Source: JBBSDP01 sp038240605 (GTDB lineage: Bacteria > Planctomycetota > Phycisphaerae > Tepidisphaerales > Tepidisphaeraceae). Taken from it: 64,000 nt of DNA. Below the pieces are notes generated by a model. The model had not been told where the DNA came from. It saw nothing but the letters and a program-made list of their open reading frames with translations, and made no database searches. Positions 51,914 to 60,123 of the stretch are shown piece after piece. How positions within the stretch are numbered: position 1 is the stretch's first letter; every line of letters begins with the position of its first letter. The position numbers and the translations under genes are program-made. The stretch is from NCBI GenBank assembly GCA_038240605.1, contig JBBSDP010000017.1, positions 21,867 to 85,866 of the forward strand. The letters are read 5' to 3'.

Positions 51914-52405
51914 TCAGGTTTGCACGTACCCTTTTTCCTTGAGCCGTTGCTGGCATTTGCGGGCGAGGTTCTGACCCCACTGCTGGCCCGCGGTCATCGC
52001 TTCCTGGGTGATCTGCGGCAGTGCGGTCGTGAGCTTCTGGCCGACGGGGGACTGGTAGAAGCGGATCAGCTCCAGGATGTCGTCGTGGTTGAAATGCTTT
52101 TCGTAGATGGGGACGACCAGCTCGTTGAGTTCATCGGGCTTGATCTCCTTCTTGAACTCATCCCAGAATTCCCCCGGGACGTTGGGATGCAGGGTCCGAA
52201 ACTGATCGATCATCTGCCCGGCGACCCGCACGCCCAGCTTCCCCGAGCCGGTGAGGTCCAGCAGACGGCGGATGTCGCGCTGCTTGGCGGCGGCGTCATC
52301 ATCACCCGAGCTCGCCGGCTTCGATTCACCGCGTCCCACCGACGACCCGGCGAGCGCAAAGGCTAGGATGGAAAGGCATATGAAGGAAAATCGGCCGCGC
52401 TTCAT
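51914..52405 (-). CDS. Secreted DUF2059 protein
   Basis: ATG 52405 gives 163 residues; the N-terminal extension to 52507 is rejected because the signal peptide (RFSFICLSILAFALAGSSVG) starts here. DUF2059 motifs are DIRRLLDLTGSGKLGVRVAGQMIDQF, LVVPIYEKHFNHDDILELIRFYQSPVGQKLTTALPQI. It is a helical, periplasmic protein of unknown role. It is the first gene of the ABC exporter operon, 9 bases before the ATPase. Confidence 0.88.
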   Translation of the reverse strand: MKRGRFSFICLSILAFALAGSSVGRGESKPASSGDDDAAAKQRDIRRLLDLTGSGKLGVRVAGQMIDQFRTLHPNVPGEFWDEFKKEIKPDELNELVVPIYEKHFNHDDILELIRFYQSPVGQKLTTALPQITQEAMTAGQQWGQNLARKCQQRLKEKGYVQT

Positions 52406-52584
52406 GGTTTGCTCCAGTGCCCCGATCGCGGAGGCGTTTAAGTCCGATTGCGTGCGCCGCGGATTGTAGCGGAGGCCAGCGAGGCTGGCGCTTCCCGCAC
52501 ACTGCAAAAAACACGCGCGGGCGGCCCAATTGACGAGCCGCCCGCGCGCGGGATGAATACATCTTTTCTGGGAAGCGGGAAGGT

Positions 52585-53130
52585 CTACAGCGGCAAGAAG
52601 CTGAAGGATTGCCCGCCGATCACGGCTTCAAACATCGCGCCGCTCTTGATGTGGATGAAGATGGCCACGCCGTTGGAATAACGCGCGGTCTTCGCGACGC
52701 CGGACTTGAGCGCGACCGCGGAGGCCGTCGCGTCAAACTTCAGCTTGCCGTTGCGAAATTGCTCGAATGCGGCAGGCGACTCGAACGCGATGATCTCGGT
52801 GAACTCCTGGCCGCCGAGCTGAGCGCCGATCGTGGCCTTGGAAACGTCGGCGTATCCGATCAACTTCCCGTGTTCGTACACTTCCCCACGTCCGTACGAT
52901 CCACCGATGCCGGCGCCGCCCTTGCCGACCGATGGGAAGATCGCATAAGCGTCCGCCCGGTCGAGGAAATCCTGAAGGCTCGCATCCCTGTCGCGCAGTT
53001 GGCGCAGGGTGGTCCGCACGTCGTCGGACAACCGCTCCTTGCCGGCTTCCGTCCTGGGCGCCGTCGCGCACCCGCCGATGAACCCCGCGATGACCAACAT
53101 CGCACCGACCGCAGTGATCAACCTCGACAT
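52585..53130 (-). CDS. SYLF/YSC84-domain lipoprotein
   Basis: 181 residues. Lipobox VIAGFIGGC (Cys21), then a SYLF domain: DAYAIFPSVGKGGAGIGGSYGRGEVYEHGKLIGYADVSKATIGAQLGGQEFTEIIAFES and ends AMFEAVIGGQSFSFLPL. SYLF domains bind phosphoinositide-type or other lipids in eukaryotes. In bacteria they are predicted periplasmic lipid-binding proteins. It stands alone. Confidence 0.92.
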   Translation of the reverse strand: MSRLITAVGAMLVIAGFIGGCATAPRTEAGKERLSDDVRTTLRQLRDRDASLQDFLDRADAYAIFPSVGKGGAGIGGSYGRGEVYEHGKLIGYADVSKATIGAQLGGQEFTEIIAFESPAAFEQFRNGKLKFDATASAVALKSGVAKTARYSNGVAIFIHIKSGAMFEAVIGGQSFSFLPL

Positions 53131-53338
53131 ACGATTCCTCCAACCATGAAATCGCGATCACCCGTACACGGGCTACACGCCCGCCAAGGCTCCGATCGCT
53201 TCGTTGCGTTGATTGTAGGGACGGGCTGAGGTTGGTGGAACGGCAAATGCAGTCGCGTTGGTCAGGACTCAGGACGGGAGTCTCAAAGCCCAACGGGACA
53301 AATTTGCCCGCTCCAGAGCACGGGCTTAGACTGGCGTT

Positions 53339-53587
53339 ATGACCCTTCCGCGTCCTGCGCAACTTTTCAGTCCAGCTGAATATTGTCGCCTGGAGCGCGA
53401 CGCAGAATATAAGAGCGACTACTTCCGGGGCGAAATCTTCGCCATGGCAGGTGGCTCCGCTCGCCACAGCCTGATTTGCGGCAATGTCGTCGGCGAGCTG
53501 CGTGGCCGGCTCAAGGGTTCGCCGTGCACCGTTTATGAATCTAACCTTCGATTGCGGATGGAACGGATAGAAACGCGATTGCATTGA
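53339..53587 (+). pseudogene. Uma2 (DUF820) endonuclease-like gene, C-terminally truncated
   Basis: 82 residues. It starts as typical Uma2 proteins do: FSPAEYCRLERDAEYKSDYFRGEIFAMAGGSARHSLICGNVVGELRGRLKGSPCTVYESNLRLRM. After NLRLRM the homology ends and the frame stops at 53587. Family members are about 190 residues and carry the catalytic D-x(n)-E-x-K residues in the missing half. No further fragment is visible up to ilvB, so the rest was lost. Confidence 0.75.
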
Positions 53588-53663
53588 TCCGTGCCATCCG
53601 CGGTTTAAATGCACTGAATTGAATTGTTTCTCAGCGCTCTCGGCGTTTCAGCGGTGAACTTTC

Positions 53664-55421
53664 CTATGCCAGCGTCCCCAGCTCCATCTCATGCAGGCCC
53701 TTGCCCGATGGCACCATCGGGTACACGTGCTCGTTGGGTTCGACGTAGAAGTCTACGACGACTGGGCCGTTGTGGCTGAGCATCGTATCAACGGTCTTGG
53801 CGACGTCTTCCTTGCGATCGCAGCGGATCCCCTTGATGCCGTACGATTCCGCCATCGCGGCGAAGTTGGGGTTCTTCATCGCCGAGTGGGAGTAGCGACG
53901 CTGGTAGAAGAGGTCCTGCCACTGCTTGACCATCCCCTGGAAGTCGTTGTTGAGGATCGCCACCTTCACGGGGATGTTGTATTCGGCGATCGTCGCCAGC
54001 TCGTAACAGGTCATGAGGTAGCTGGCGTCGCCGTCGATGTCGATGACGGTCTTGCCGGGGGAGCCGAGCTGCGCGCCGATGGCGCTCGGCAAGCCAAAGC
54101 CCATCGTCCCGAGGCCGCCGCTCGTGATCATCTGACGTGGGAAGCGCCAGCGGTAGAACTGCGCTGCCCACATCTGATGCTGCCCGACGCCGGTGGTCAG
54201 GATCGCCTCGCCCTTGGTCTGGCGGTGAATTTCCTCGATCACGAATTGCGGCTTGGAGTTCTTGGAATCGTCCAGGTACTTGAACGGGTATCGCTTCTTC
54301 CAGGCGGCGACCTGTCCGAACCAGTCTTTTCGGTCGCGGTGCTCGAGGTGCTCGAGCATCAGCTCGAGGCTGAGCCGGGCGTCGCCGATGACCGCGACGT
54401 CAACGTCCACGTTCTTGCTGATCGAGCTGGGGTCGATGTCGATGTGGATGATCTTCGCCTTGGGAGCAAACGTGGCGAGGTTGCCGGTGACGCGGTCGTC
54501 GAACCTTGCGCCGACCGCAATCAGGCAGTCGCATTCCTGGACGGCGTAATTGGCGTACGCGCTGCCGTGCATGCCGAGCATGCAGAGGCTCTTGGGATCG
54601 TGCTCGTCGAACGCGCCCAGGCCAAGCAGGGTGGTTGTCACGGGGACGTTGGCCCGGTCGGCCACTTTCCGCAGCACGTCAAACGCGCCGGCGATGATCG
54701 CGCCGCCACCGACGTAAAGCACCGGCCGCTCCGAGCGGTTGATCAGCTCCGCCGCCGCTTCCGCCTGCTGGGCGTGGGCGGGATGGGTGATCGCGTGCTG
54801 GCGCTTGTTGACCACATGGGCCCGCGGCTGATCGCTGACCTCTTCGGGGCAGATCGCGGTGGTGACGTCCTTGGGGAGGTCAACCAGGACCGGGCCAGGC
54901 CGCCCACTGGTCGCGATCATGAAGGCTTCGTTGATGATGCGCGGCAGCTCGCGCACGTCTTTGACGAGGTAGTTCCACTTGGTGCAGGGCCGGGTGATGC
55001 CGGTGACGTCCGCTTCCTGGAAGGCGTCGTTGCCGATCACCTTGGTGGCCACCTGGCCGCTGAACACCAGGATGGGGATCGAATCGAGCTGCGCCGTCGC
55101 CAGCGGGGTCACGGTGTTGGTAGCGCCGGGACCGGAGGTGACGATCGCCACGCCGGGCTTGCCCGTCGCACGGGCATACCCGTCGGCGGCATGGCCGGAC
55201 GACTGCTCGTGACGGTTCAGGATGAACCGGGCCGGCGTCTTATAGAGCTGATCAAAGACGGGAAGGATGGCCCCGCCCGGGTAGCCGAACATCACCTCCA
55301 CCTTGTGCTGCTGGATGAGCATCTCGTGGAAGATCTGCGCGCCTGACTTGCCCTTGAATCGGGGCTTGGCGGGGACGGCTGGAGCGGGAATCGCCTGAGG
55401 TTCACTTTGGAGCGTGGACAT
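53664..55421 (-). CDS. ilvB: Acetolactate synthase large subunit
   Basis: 585 residues, the standard length. It makes acetolactate in branched-chain amino acid synthesis with TPP, FAD and Mg. Motifs are VMFGYPGGAILPVFDQLY, RHEQSSGHAADGYARATGKPGVAIVTSGPGATN and the TPP loop VIDIDGDASYLMTCYELATIAEYNIPVKVAILNNDFQGMVKQWQDLFY. No ilvN or ilvC is next to it. Confidence 0.96.
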   Translation of the reverse strand: MSTLQSEPQAIPAPAVPAKPRFKGKSGAQIFHEMLIQQHKVEVMFGYPGGAILPVFDQLYKTPARFILNRHEQSSGHAADGYARATGKPGVAIVTSGPGATNTVTPLATAQLDSIPILVFSGQVATKVIGNDAFQEADVTGITRPCTKWNYLVKDVRELPRIINEAFMIATSGRPGPVLVDLPKDVTTAICPEEVSDQPRAHVVNKRQHAITHPAHAQQAEAAAELINRSERPVLYVGGGAIIAGAFDVLRKVADRANVPVTTTLLGLGAFDEHDPKSLCMLGMHGSAYANYAVQECDCLIAVGARFDDRVTGNLATFAPKAKIIHIDIDPSSISKNVDVDVAVIGDARLSLELMLEHLEHRDRKDWFGQVAAWKKRYPFKYLDDSKNSKPQFVIEEIHRQTKGEAILTTGVGQHQMWAAQFYRWRFPRQMITSGGLGTMGFGLPSAIGAQLGSPGKTVIDIDGDASYLMTCYELATIAEYNIPVKVAILNNDFQGMVKQWQDLFYQRRYSHSAMKNPNFAAMAESYGIKGIRCDRKEDVAKTVDTMLSHNGPVVVDFYVEPNEHVYPMVPSGKGLHEMELGTLA

Positions 55422-55486
55422 AGCGGTTCGGTGAAGATAAGTGGCGGGTATTCATTCAGTTACGATTTTCCGCCATCCTTGGCACA

Positions 55487-55990
55487 TCAGGCGCTTCCGA
55501 CTGCGCGGAGCGTCGATGCACCTTCATGGAGGCGAATTGGGGCATCATCGTAGAAATCAAAGTCTTCGCCGTCAAGGCTGGGCGGGACGTACCCGGGTTG
55601 TTTGCTCCGTTCGACCTCGCGTTGATACGCACCGAGCACCTGTGACTCGATTTGCCGCCGGCAACTGGCATTGATCGGGTGGGCGATGTCGGCGTGCAGC
55701 TTCAGGCGCGACTGGCCGCCGTTGCCGTTGCGGTATTGGAGATATCGCTCCGCATCGAGGCGTTGGCCGCAATGGTTGCAGAAGCGTGCCCGCAGGTGGT
55801 TTTTCTCGCTGCACGCGGGGCAGTGGTCGGCGATCTTGCGCGAGGGCATGGCAAGGAATAAGCCATCGTTGCCGTCGATCAGCTTGACGTCGCGGATGAC
55901 GAACGTGTCGTCAAAAGTGAGTGAGCAGAATGCCTTGAGCCGGCTTCCCCGGCCATTGCACAGGTTGATTCGAACTTCGGTGATTTTCAA
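55487..55990 (-). CDS. spoVG: SpoVG with embedded zinc ribbon (TTG start)
   Basis: TTG at 55990 is the start, preceded by GGAGGTG at 55995-56001. It gives 167 residues. The SpoVG core reads LKITEVRINLCNGRGSRLKAFCSLTFDDTFVIRDVKLIDGNDGLFLAMPSRKIADHCPAC. A zinc ribbon is inserted (C-x2-C, then C-x2-C in RFCNHCGQRL), followed by LHADIAHPINASCRRQIE and a C-terminal extension. SpoVG binds DNA and RNA and modulates gene expression. The insert is known in planctomycete SpoVG. ispE lies 335 bases away on the same strand, as in Firmicutes. Confidence 0.92.
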   Translation of the reverse strand: MKITEVRINLCNGRGSRLKAFCSLTFDDTFVIRDVKLIDGNDGLFLAMPSRKIADHCPACSEKNHLRARFCNHCGQRLDAERYLQYRNGNGGQSRLKLHADIAHPINASCRRQIESQVLGAYQREVERSKQPGYVPPSLDGEDFDFYDDAPIRLHEGASTLRAVGSA

Positions 55991-56325
55991 GGAGCACCTC
56001 CGTGCTGGAAAAAGCTGCGCGATATGGTTCCCCACTGCAACCTGACGGGATCCGAGTCACTTGACGAGCGGCGCGGATCCGCGCACTACGTTAGATCTGC
56101 CGGCGTTGGCTTGTTCCACAAGCCAATTCCATTCTCGACCCCGCGGAAGACACGCGATGTGAACAAACCGAAAGGAGCCCGCGAAGCGGATCGCCGTTTA
56201 CACGTAAAAACGAAATCCTCTTCTTTTCGCCCCGATATCACTGGTACTACGTCCCGGTCCCGGGGCCGTTGAGCAGCGTTGGCGAAAACTCCGCTCTTTG
56301 GAGAAAATTCGACAACGTCAAAGCA
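55991..56325. other. spoVG-ispE intergenic leader with one hairpin
   Basis: 335 bases without a gene. The only structure noted is TTGGCTTG/CAAGCCAA (56106-56126), an 8-bp perfect hairpin upstream of spoVG. No promoter or riboswitch is evident. Confidence 0.5.
55995..56001 (-). promoter_or_regulatory. Ribosome-binding site that selects the spoVG TTG start
   Basis: On the minus strand GGAGGTG sits 4 bases before TTG at 55990. No ATG or GTG with a comparable site is in frame near it, which decides the start. Confidence 0.8.
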
Positions 56326-57249
56326 TTACGAACCCGCTGGCGCTACCGCAAGCTCAACCGATTGCGTCTTCACGGAGCAAGCTTTAGCGATCTCCACGGC
56401 CGCCTCGTTCGATTCCTCGATCGTGTCGAAGAGCGTGAAGAGCGTGCTGCCGCTGCCGCTCATCCGCACCGCTCGCTCCACCTGCCGTTCGGCCTGGTCG
56501 CGCAGGCGCGCCAGCGCCGGCGAAAGATCGAACGCGGGCCGCTCGAGGTCGTTGACGAGCCGTGGCAGAAGCTGTCGCGCCTTCATCGACCTCCACTCGC
56601 TCCAATCCGGCTCGCACCGGATGTCCTCATCGCGCCCCAGGCCCAGCGCGTCATATCGCTGGTAGACCGGTCCCGTCGGCATCGAGATCGGCGGGAGCAG
56701 AAGCACGGCGGCGCGGCACGCCGGCGCGCCAATCGGCCGTACGAACTCGCCACGACCCGTGCAGACGCTGCTGGGACCATGGAAGAAAAACGACAGATCG
56801 CTGCCGAAGCGAGCCGCCAGATCAGATAGGCGCTGCCGCGACCACCCAGCGTCGAAAAGGCGGTTCAGGCCGATCAGCGTCGCAGCGCCGTCCGAGCTGC
56901 CGCCGCCCAGGCCGCCACCCATGGGAATACGCTTGGCGAGCGTCGCCCGTATGCCCGCCAGGTGCGAAGCGGGCGACGGCTCGCCGAGGCGCATCTCTTC
57001 CATCCATGCGGTGACAACGCGAACCACGAGGTTGCTGGCGTCACAGGGGAGCTCAGGAAGATCGCACGTGAGCTCCACGGCGCGGCGGGTGCTGTCGTGG
57101 GCGTCGGCGCTGCCTGGCAGCGACTCGAGATCCAAAGTGTCAAAGAGCCCGACGGTACACATCCAGGAAAGCAACGGATGGAAACCGTCAGCGCGTCGCG
57201 GTCCGACGCGGAGATGCAAATTAATCTTTGCCGGAGCGAGCAATTGCAT
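56326..57249 (-). CDS. ispE: 4-diphosphocytidyl-2-C-methyl-D-erythritol kinase
   Basis: ATG 57249 gives 307 residues. It phosphorylates CDP-ME in the MEP isoprenoid pathway. GHMP kinase motifs are LLAPAKINLHLRVGPRRADGFHPLLS at the N-terminus, IPMGGGLGGGSSDGAATLIGLNRLF as the ATP-binding Gly-rich loop, and RMSGSGSTLFTLF near the C-terminus. A longer N-terminus from 57291 is unlikely. Confidence 0.95.
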   Translation of the reverse strand: MQLLAPAKINLHLRVGPRRADGFHPLLSWMCTVGLFDTLDLESLPGSADAHDSTRRAVELTCDLPELPCDASNLVVRVVTAWMEEMRLGEPSPASHLAGIRATLAKRIPMGGGLGGGSSDGAATLIGLNRLFDAGWSRQRLSDLAARFGSDLSFFFHGPSSVCTGRGEFVRPIGAPACRAAVLLLPPISMPTGPVYQRYDALGLGRDEDIRCEPDWSEWRSMKARQLLPRLVNDLERPAFDLSPALARLRDQAERQVERAVRMSGSGSTLFTLFDTIEESNEAAVEIAKACSVKTQSVELAVAPAGS

Positions 57250-57421
57250 GATCGCGACTCTTCTCGCGACGCAAGCGCCGGCGTCAAGCAACGGGGCCTG
57301 GCAAATTTTTTTTTCGACTTCTGTTTTTCGACTTCTCTACCCGTCCGAATTGATCCGCCAGACCCTCAAGACGTGAGCGTGAATCTGGTGAAAGCCAGAA
57401 TACGAACCGGCGGCCAACGGG

Positions 57422-57742
57422 TCAACGAAAATCTTGCCTGCGACAGGAGATTCCAGCACCGGAACGATCCGCGCAGGAAGTGGATGGCGAAGCAGAGGAG
57501 CCTTCGTGAGTCGATTCAATCAGACCCTGTCGTGACCTGTAACTATTTCCTGCCAGGGCGATGTGCGGTACGCCCATCCAGAGGCCGTCGCAGATGGTGA
57601 CGCCGCCGTGTTTGATGGTCGAACGCTTGTGACTCGTGCGGAACGCGAAGGATGGAGTGTCCTGCTCCCAGTGGCCTGGAAGCGGGCGCGGTATAGCCTC
57701 TCGCTTCAGACGCTCGTAAAGGTCCAAGGTGGCGCGTGCCAT
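57422..57742 (-). pseudogene. O-GlcNAc transferase (SPINDLY-like) C-terminal fragment
   Basis: The core at 57524-57615 (minus) reads KHGGVTICDGLWMGVPHIAL, then AGNSYRSRQG. It resembles the GGTTTCDALWMGVPVVTLAG-H-x-SR-x-G motif of bacterial OGT/SPY glycosyltransferases that carry TPR arms. Before and after it the frame has no family match: upstream is unrelated text reaching the repeat array, downstream is a Ser-rich run. It is a decayed fragment. The rest of 57250-57754 holds nothing else recognised. Confidence 0.5.
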
Positions 57743-57754
57743 GCACCGTTCGAC

Positions 57755-57995
57755 AACAAATCAAACGGGGACAACCGCCTATTTAGACGCTCGTTGAACA
57801 AATCAAACGGGGACAACCGCCTATTTAGACGCTCGTTGTCTTGGCCGGCCCGGCTTGCCCGGCTCGCGCCAACCGAGCCGGCGCGTGGCGGGTTTGATCC
57901 AGGCATCGACGCCGTACGGACGGGCAAATCAAACGGGGGACAAATCAAACCGGGCAAATCAAACCGGGACAACCGCCTATTTCAACGCTCGTTTT
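57755..57995. repeat. Left repeat array of the RAYT element
   Basis: A 42-base unit beginning AACAAATCAAACGGGGACAA is perfectly duplicated in tandem (57755-57796, 57797-57838). A degenerate 83-base copy of the transposase 3' end follows (57839-57921, matching 57996-58077). The AAATCAAACGGGGACA motif then repeats three more times, with variations, up to the gene's stop. Confidence 0.9.
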
Positions 57996-58651
57996 CTCGG
58001 CCGGCCCGGCTTGCCCGGCTCGCGCCAACCCAGGCGGCGCATGGCGGATTTGATCCAGGCATCGACGCCGTACGGACGATCCTGCCGGATGCAAGCGCGG
58101 ATTGCCTCCACTTCCGCTGCGGTCTGCGGCCCGTTGACCCATTGAACCCAATCCGATCGGCGCTCGACCGGCCACGGGGTGAGCGGGATCCGCAGCGACT
58201 CGGGCAGCAATTGCTGTCCGAGGCTGCTCCACGGCCACAATTCCGCCCGGTCAGCCAGCTTCGCCCGCAGGGCGTTGCGCTCGATGTAGCGGGCGACGGT
58301 CGTCAGGTGTCCATCGGATTGCGTCGGGAAACTCTTGTAGCGTCCCTGGTAGAGATGGCCGGTGCCCACCTGGTCGTGGGCGGTGAGCCAGCGTCGCACG
58401 TGCGTGTTGGTCAGCCGCATCATGAACTGCGCGAGTTCGCCGTCCTCGCGCGGCCAGAGCAACAGGTGCCAGTGGCTGACCATCACGCAGTAACCGAGCA
58501 CGCGCATCGGCTGGATCGCCAGCGTGTCGAGGAGGCAGCGCTGGAACGCCACATGGTCCTTGCGCGTGCGGAACAGTTTCGACCGGCCGACGCCCCGGTT
58601 GAGCACATGATAGATTACGCCGCCGGGGGCAATGCGAGCGGTTCGGGGCAT
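57977..58651 (-). CDS. REP-associated tyrosine transposase (Y1/HUH type)
   Basis: 224 residues. It begins MPRTARIAPGGVIYHVLNRGVGRSKLF, the RAYT N-terminal pattern. The HUH metal motif is VMVSHWHLLLWPREDG (HxH) and the catalytic Tyr is in LYQGRYKSFP. Then VARYIERNALRAKL and the C-terminal WPWSSLGQQL. IS200-like transposases of this group cut single-stranded REP sequences. Here the flanking GGGGACAACCGCC inverted repeats are the likely substrates. The 3' end is itself duplicated at 57839-57921. Confidence 0.93.
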   Translation of the reverse strand: MPRTARIAPGGVIYHVLNRGVGRSKLFRTRKDHVAFQRCLLDTLAIQPMRVLGYCVMVSHWHLLLWPREDGELAQFMMRLTNTHVRRWLTAHDQVGTGHLYQGRYKSFPTQSDGHLTTVARYIERNALRAKLADRAELWPWSSLGQQLLPESLRIPLTPWPVERRSDWVQWVNGPQTAAEVEAIRACIRQDRPYGVDAWIKSAMRRLGWREPGKPGRPRKRALK

Positions 58652-58682
58652 GACGGCATCCTACCCGGCCAACGAATTCTTG

Positions 58683-58797
58683 GAAATTGGCGGTTGTCCC
58701 CGTCTGTTTCTCGTATGATTTATTGGGCGGTTGTCCCCGTTTGATTTCCTCCGTTTGATTTCTGTTCCCGTTTGATTTCCCGCCGTTTGATTTTCGT
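58683..58797. repeat. Right inverted-repeat flank of the RAYT element
   Basis: ATTGGCGGTTGTCCCCGTCT (58687-58706) and GGGCGGTTGTCCCCGTTTGA (58725-58744) are inverted relative to the left array. Three further CCGTTTGATTT units follow up to 58795. The unit from 57755 to 58797 is thus framed by inverted copies. Confidence 0.88.
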
Positions 58798-58802
58798 GAG
58801 CC

Positions 58803-59597
58803 TCAAGATTGCGTGGTCTCGCTACGCCGCGTTTCCGCGTCGATGAGCGCAGCCACTACATCTGCTCGACCGTAATATGCTGCCCACTGCAATGGAGTAA
58901 GGCCTTTAGCATCTGTGGCGCGCGGATCGGCTCCCGCGAAAAGAAGAAGATGGGCGCATGCCGCGTTTCGCGCTTCGTGGAGCGGCGTGTGCCGATTCTT
59001 CGCAGTCGCTTGGACGTTGGCGCCGGCGCAAATGAGCGCCCCAACCACTGCGCCCCTTCCGAGATGAGCGGCCCCGTGTAACGGGGTACGGCCATCACAG
59101 TTGGCCGCTTCGATTTCGGCGCCCGATTTGACAAGTAACTCCACGATATCGGCATTAGCGGCAAGATGGAGCGGCGTCTGGCCGTCGTTGGTCAGCGTGT
59201 CAATCCGCAGGCCATTTTGGAGAAAAAAAGGCAAAACGGGGGTGTTGCCGGAATAAGCGCTGGCGTGGAGCGCCGTTCGGCCGAACCGGTCCACCGATGC
59301 GATGTCGGCACCGGCGGCCAAGAGCAATTCGGCCACTGCTACCGTAGGCGCGTAATGTAACGGGGTAATTTTCTGTTCATCGCGCGGCGACACGTCCGCA
59401 TGGTGCCTCAATAGTAACGCCACCACTTCCGCTCGGCCGCGCACGACGGCCCAGTGCAAAGGGCCATGTCCTTCGGGGTCAGGACGTTTGACGTCCGCAC
59501 CCTGAGCGATCAACGACTCCGCGAGTGCAACTTGTCCTCCGTTAACCGCTCCACATAACGCTTCAGTAAGTGATTCCGCGGACATAAGAAAAATCAT
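58803..59597 (-). CDS. Ankyrin-repeat protein
   Basis: 264 residues from ATG 59597; ATG 59585 (MSAESLTEALC) is also possible. About seven ankyrin repeats are seen: EGHGPLHWAVVRGRAEVVALLLRHHADVS, KITPLHYAPTVAVAELLLAAGADIAS, RTALHASAYSGNTPVLPFFLQNG, QTPLHLAANADIVELLVKSGAEIEA, RTPLHGAAHLGRGAVVGALICAGANVQA, HTPLHEARNAACAHLLLFAGADPRA, LTPLQWAAYYGRADVVAALI. No signal peptide is present. It acts as a protein-binding scaffold, partner unknown. It stands right beside the RAYT element. Confidence 0.92.
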   Translation of the reverse strand: MIFLMSAESLTEALCGAVNGGQVALAESLIAQGADVKRPDPEGHGPLHWAVVRGRAEVVALLLRHHADVSPRDEQKITPLHYAPTVAVAELLLAAGADIASVDRFGRTALHASAYSGNTPVLPFFLQNGLRIDTLTNDGQTPLHLAANADIVELLVKSGAEIEAANCDGRTPLHGAAHLGRGAVVGALICAGANVQATAKNRHTPLHEARNAACAHLLLFAGADPRATDAKGLTPLQWAAYYGRADVVAALIDAETRRSETTQS

Positions 59598-59730
59598 TCA
59601 ACGGTTGTCGCCCATTATGGGCCCACGGTCGTTCAGTCACGATCTCCCGCGCAGGTATCGTACGATGGGGGAAAACAGGTGTCGCGGGGGCAGGTGAAAA
59701 CACTCTGCCACGCAGCTACGATTGGGAGTG

Positions 59731-60123
59731 ATGCCCCAGCAACCCTCTGCACGGTCCGCGGAATACGACGTCATCGAGCCGATCGGCGAGCGCGTCGTCA
59801 TTCGCAAGGACGACAATAAAAGGCAGACGCGCAGCGGGATTGTGTTGCCGGATTCCCACGAAATCCCGGTGATTACTGGCCGTGTGATCGCGGTCAGCAA
59901 GGCGATCGAGAACGACGAGGACCAGACGATCCGGCAGTACGACAAGGTCCTCTTCGACCCGCGCGAGGCAATCCCCGTCGAACTGGAGCACGACAACCGG
60001 CTCTTCGTCGTGGCGATCGATCGCGTGCTGGCCATCTTCCGCCGGTCGGACAAGGGCACGGCCGGCGCGACGCCACGGCGCGCAACGCCGGATAAAGATG
60101 ATTCTTCGGAGGATGATACGTGA
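59731..60123 (+). CDS. GroES-family co-chaperonin-like protein
   Basis: ATG 59731, or TTG 59722. About 130 residues. The GroES fold is recognisable: YDVIEPIGERVVIRKDDNKRQTRSGIVLPDS, GRVIAVSK, and YDKVLFDPREAIPVEL, ending FVVAIDRVLAIF. It carries an additional N-terminus and an acidic tail (RRATPDKDDSSEDD). The mobile loop, normally G-I-V-L-P-D-x-A, is partly kept. No groEL is adjacent. The stop overlaps the next gene's GTG (GTGA), so both are translated together. Confidence 0.8.
   Translation: MPQQPSARSAEYDVIEPIGERVVIRKDDNKRQTRSGIVLPDSHEIPVITGRVIAVSKAIENDEDQTIRQYDKVLFDPREAIPVELEHDNRLFVVAIDRVLAIFRRSDKGTAGATPRRATPDKDDSSEDDT

Noticed and set aside
53691..55346. 551-codon plus-strand frame over ilvB
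   Set aside because: Shadow of ilvB on the other strand with no family pattern.
57755..57995. CRISPR array
   Set aside because: Units are adjacent perfect or degenerate copies without unique spacers, and a RAYT gene explains them.
57563..58744. 393-codon plus-strand frame over the RAYT
   Set aside because: Shadow of the transposase and of repeats; repeated units merely keep it open.
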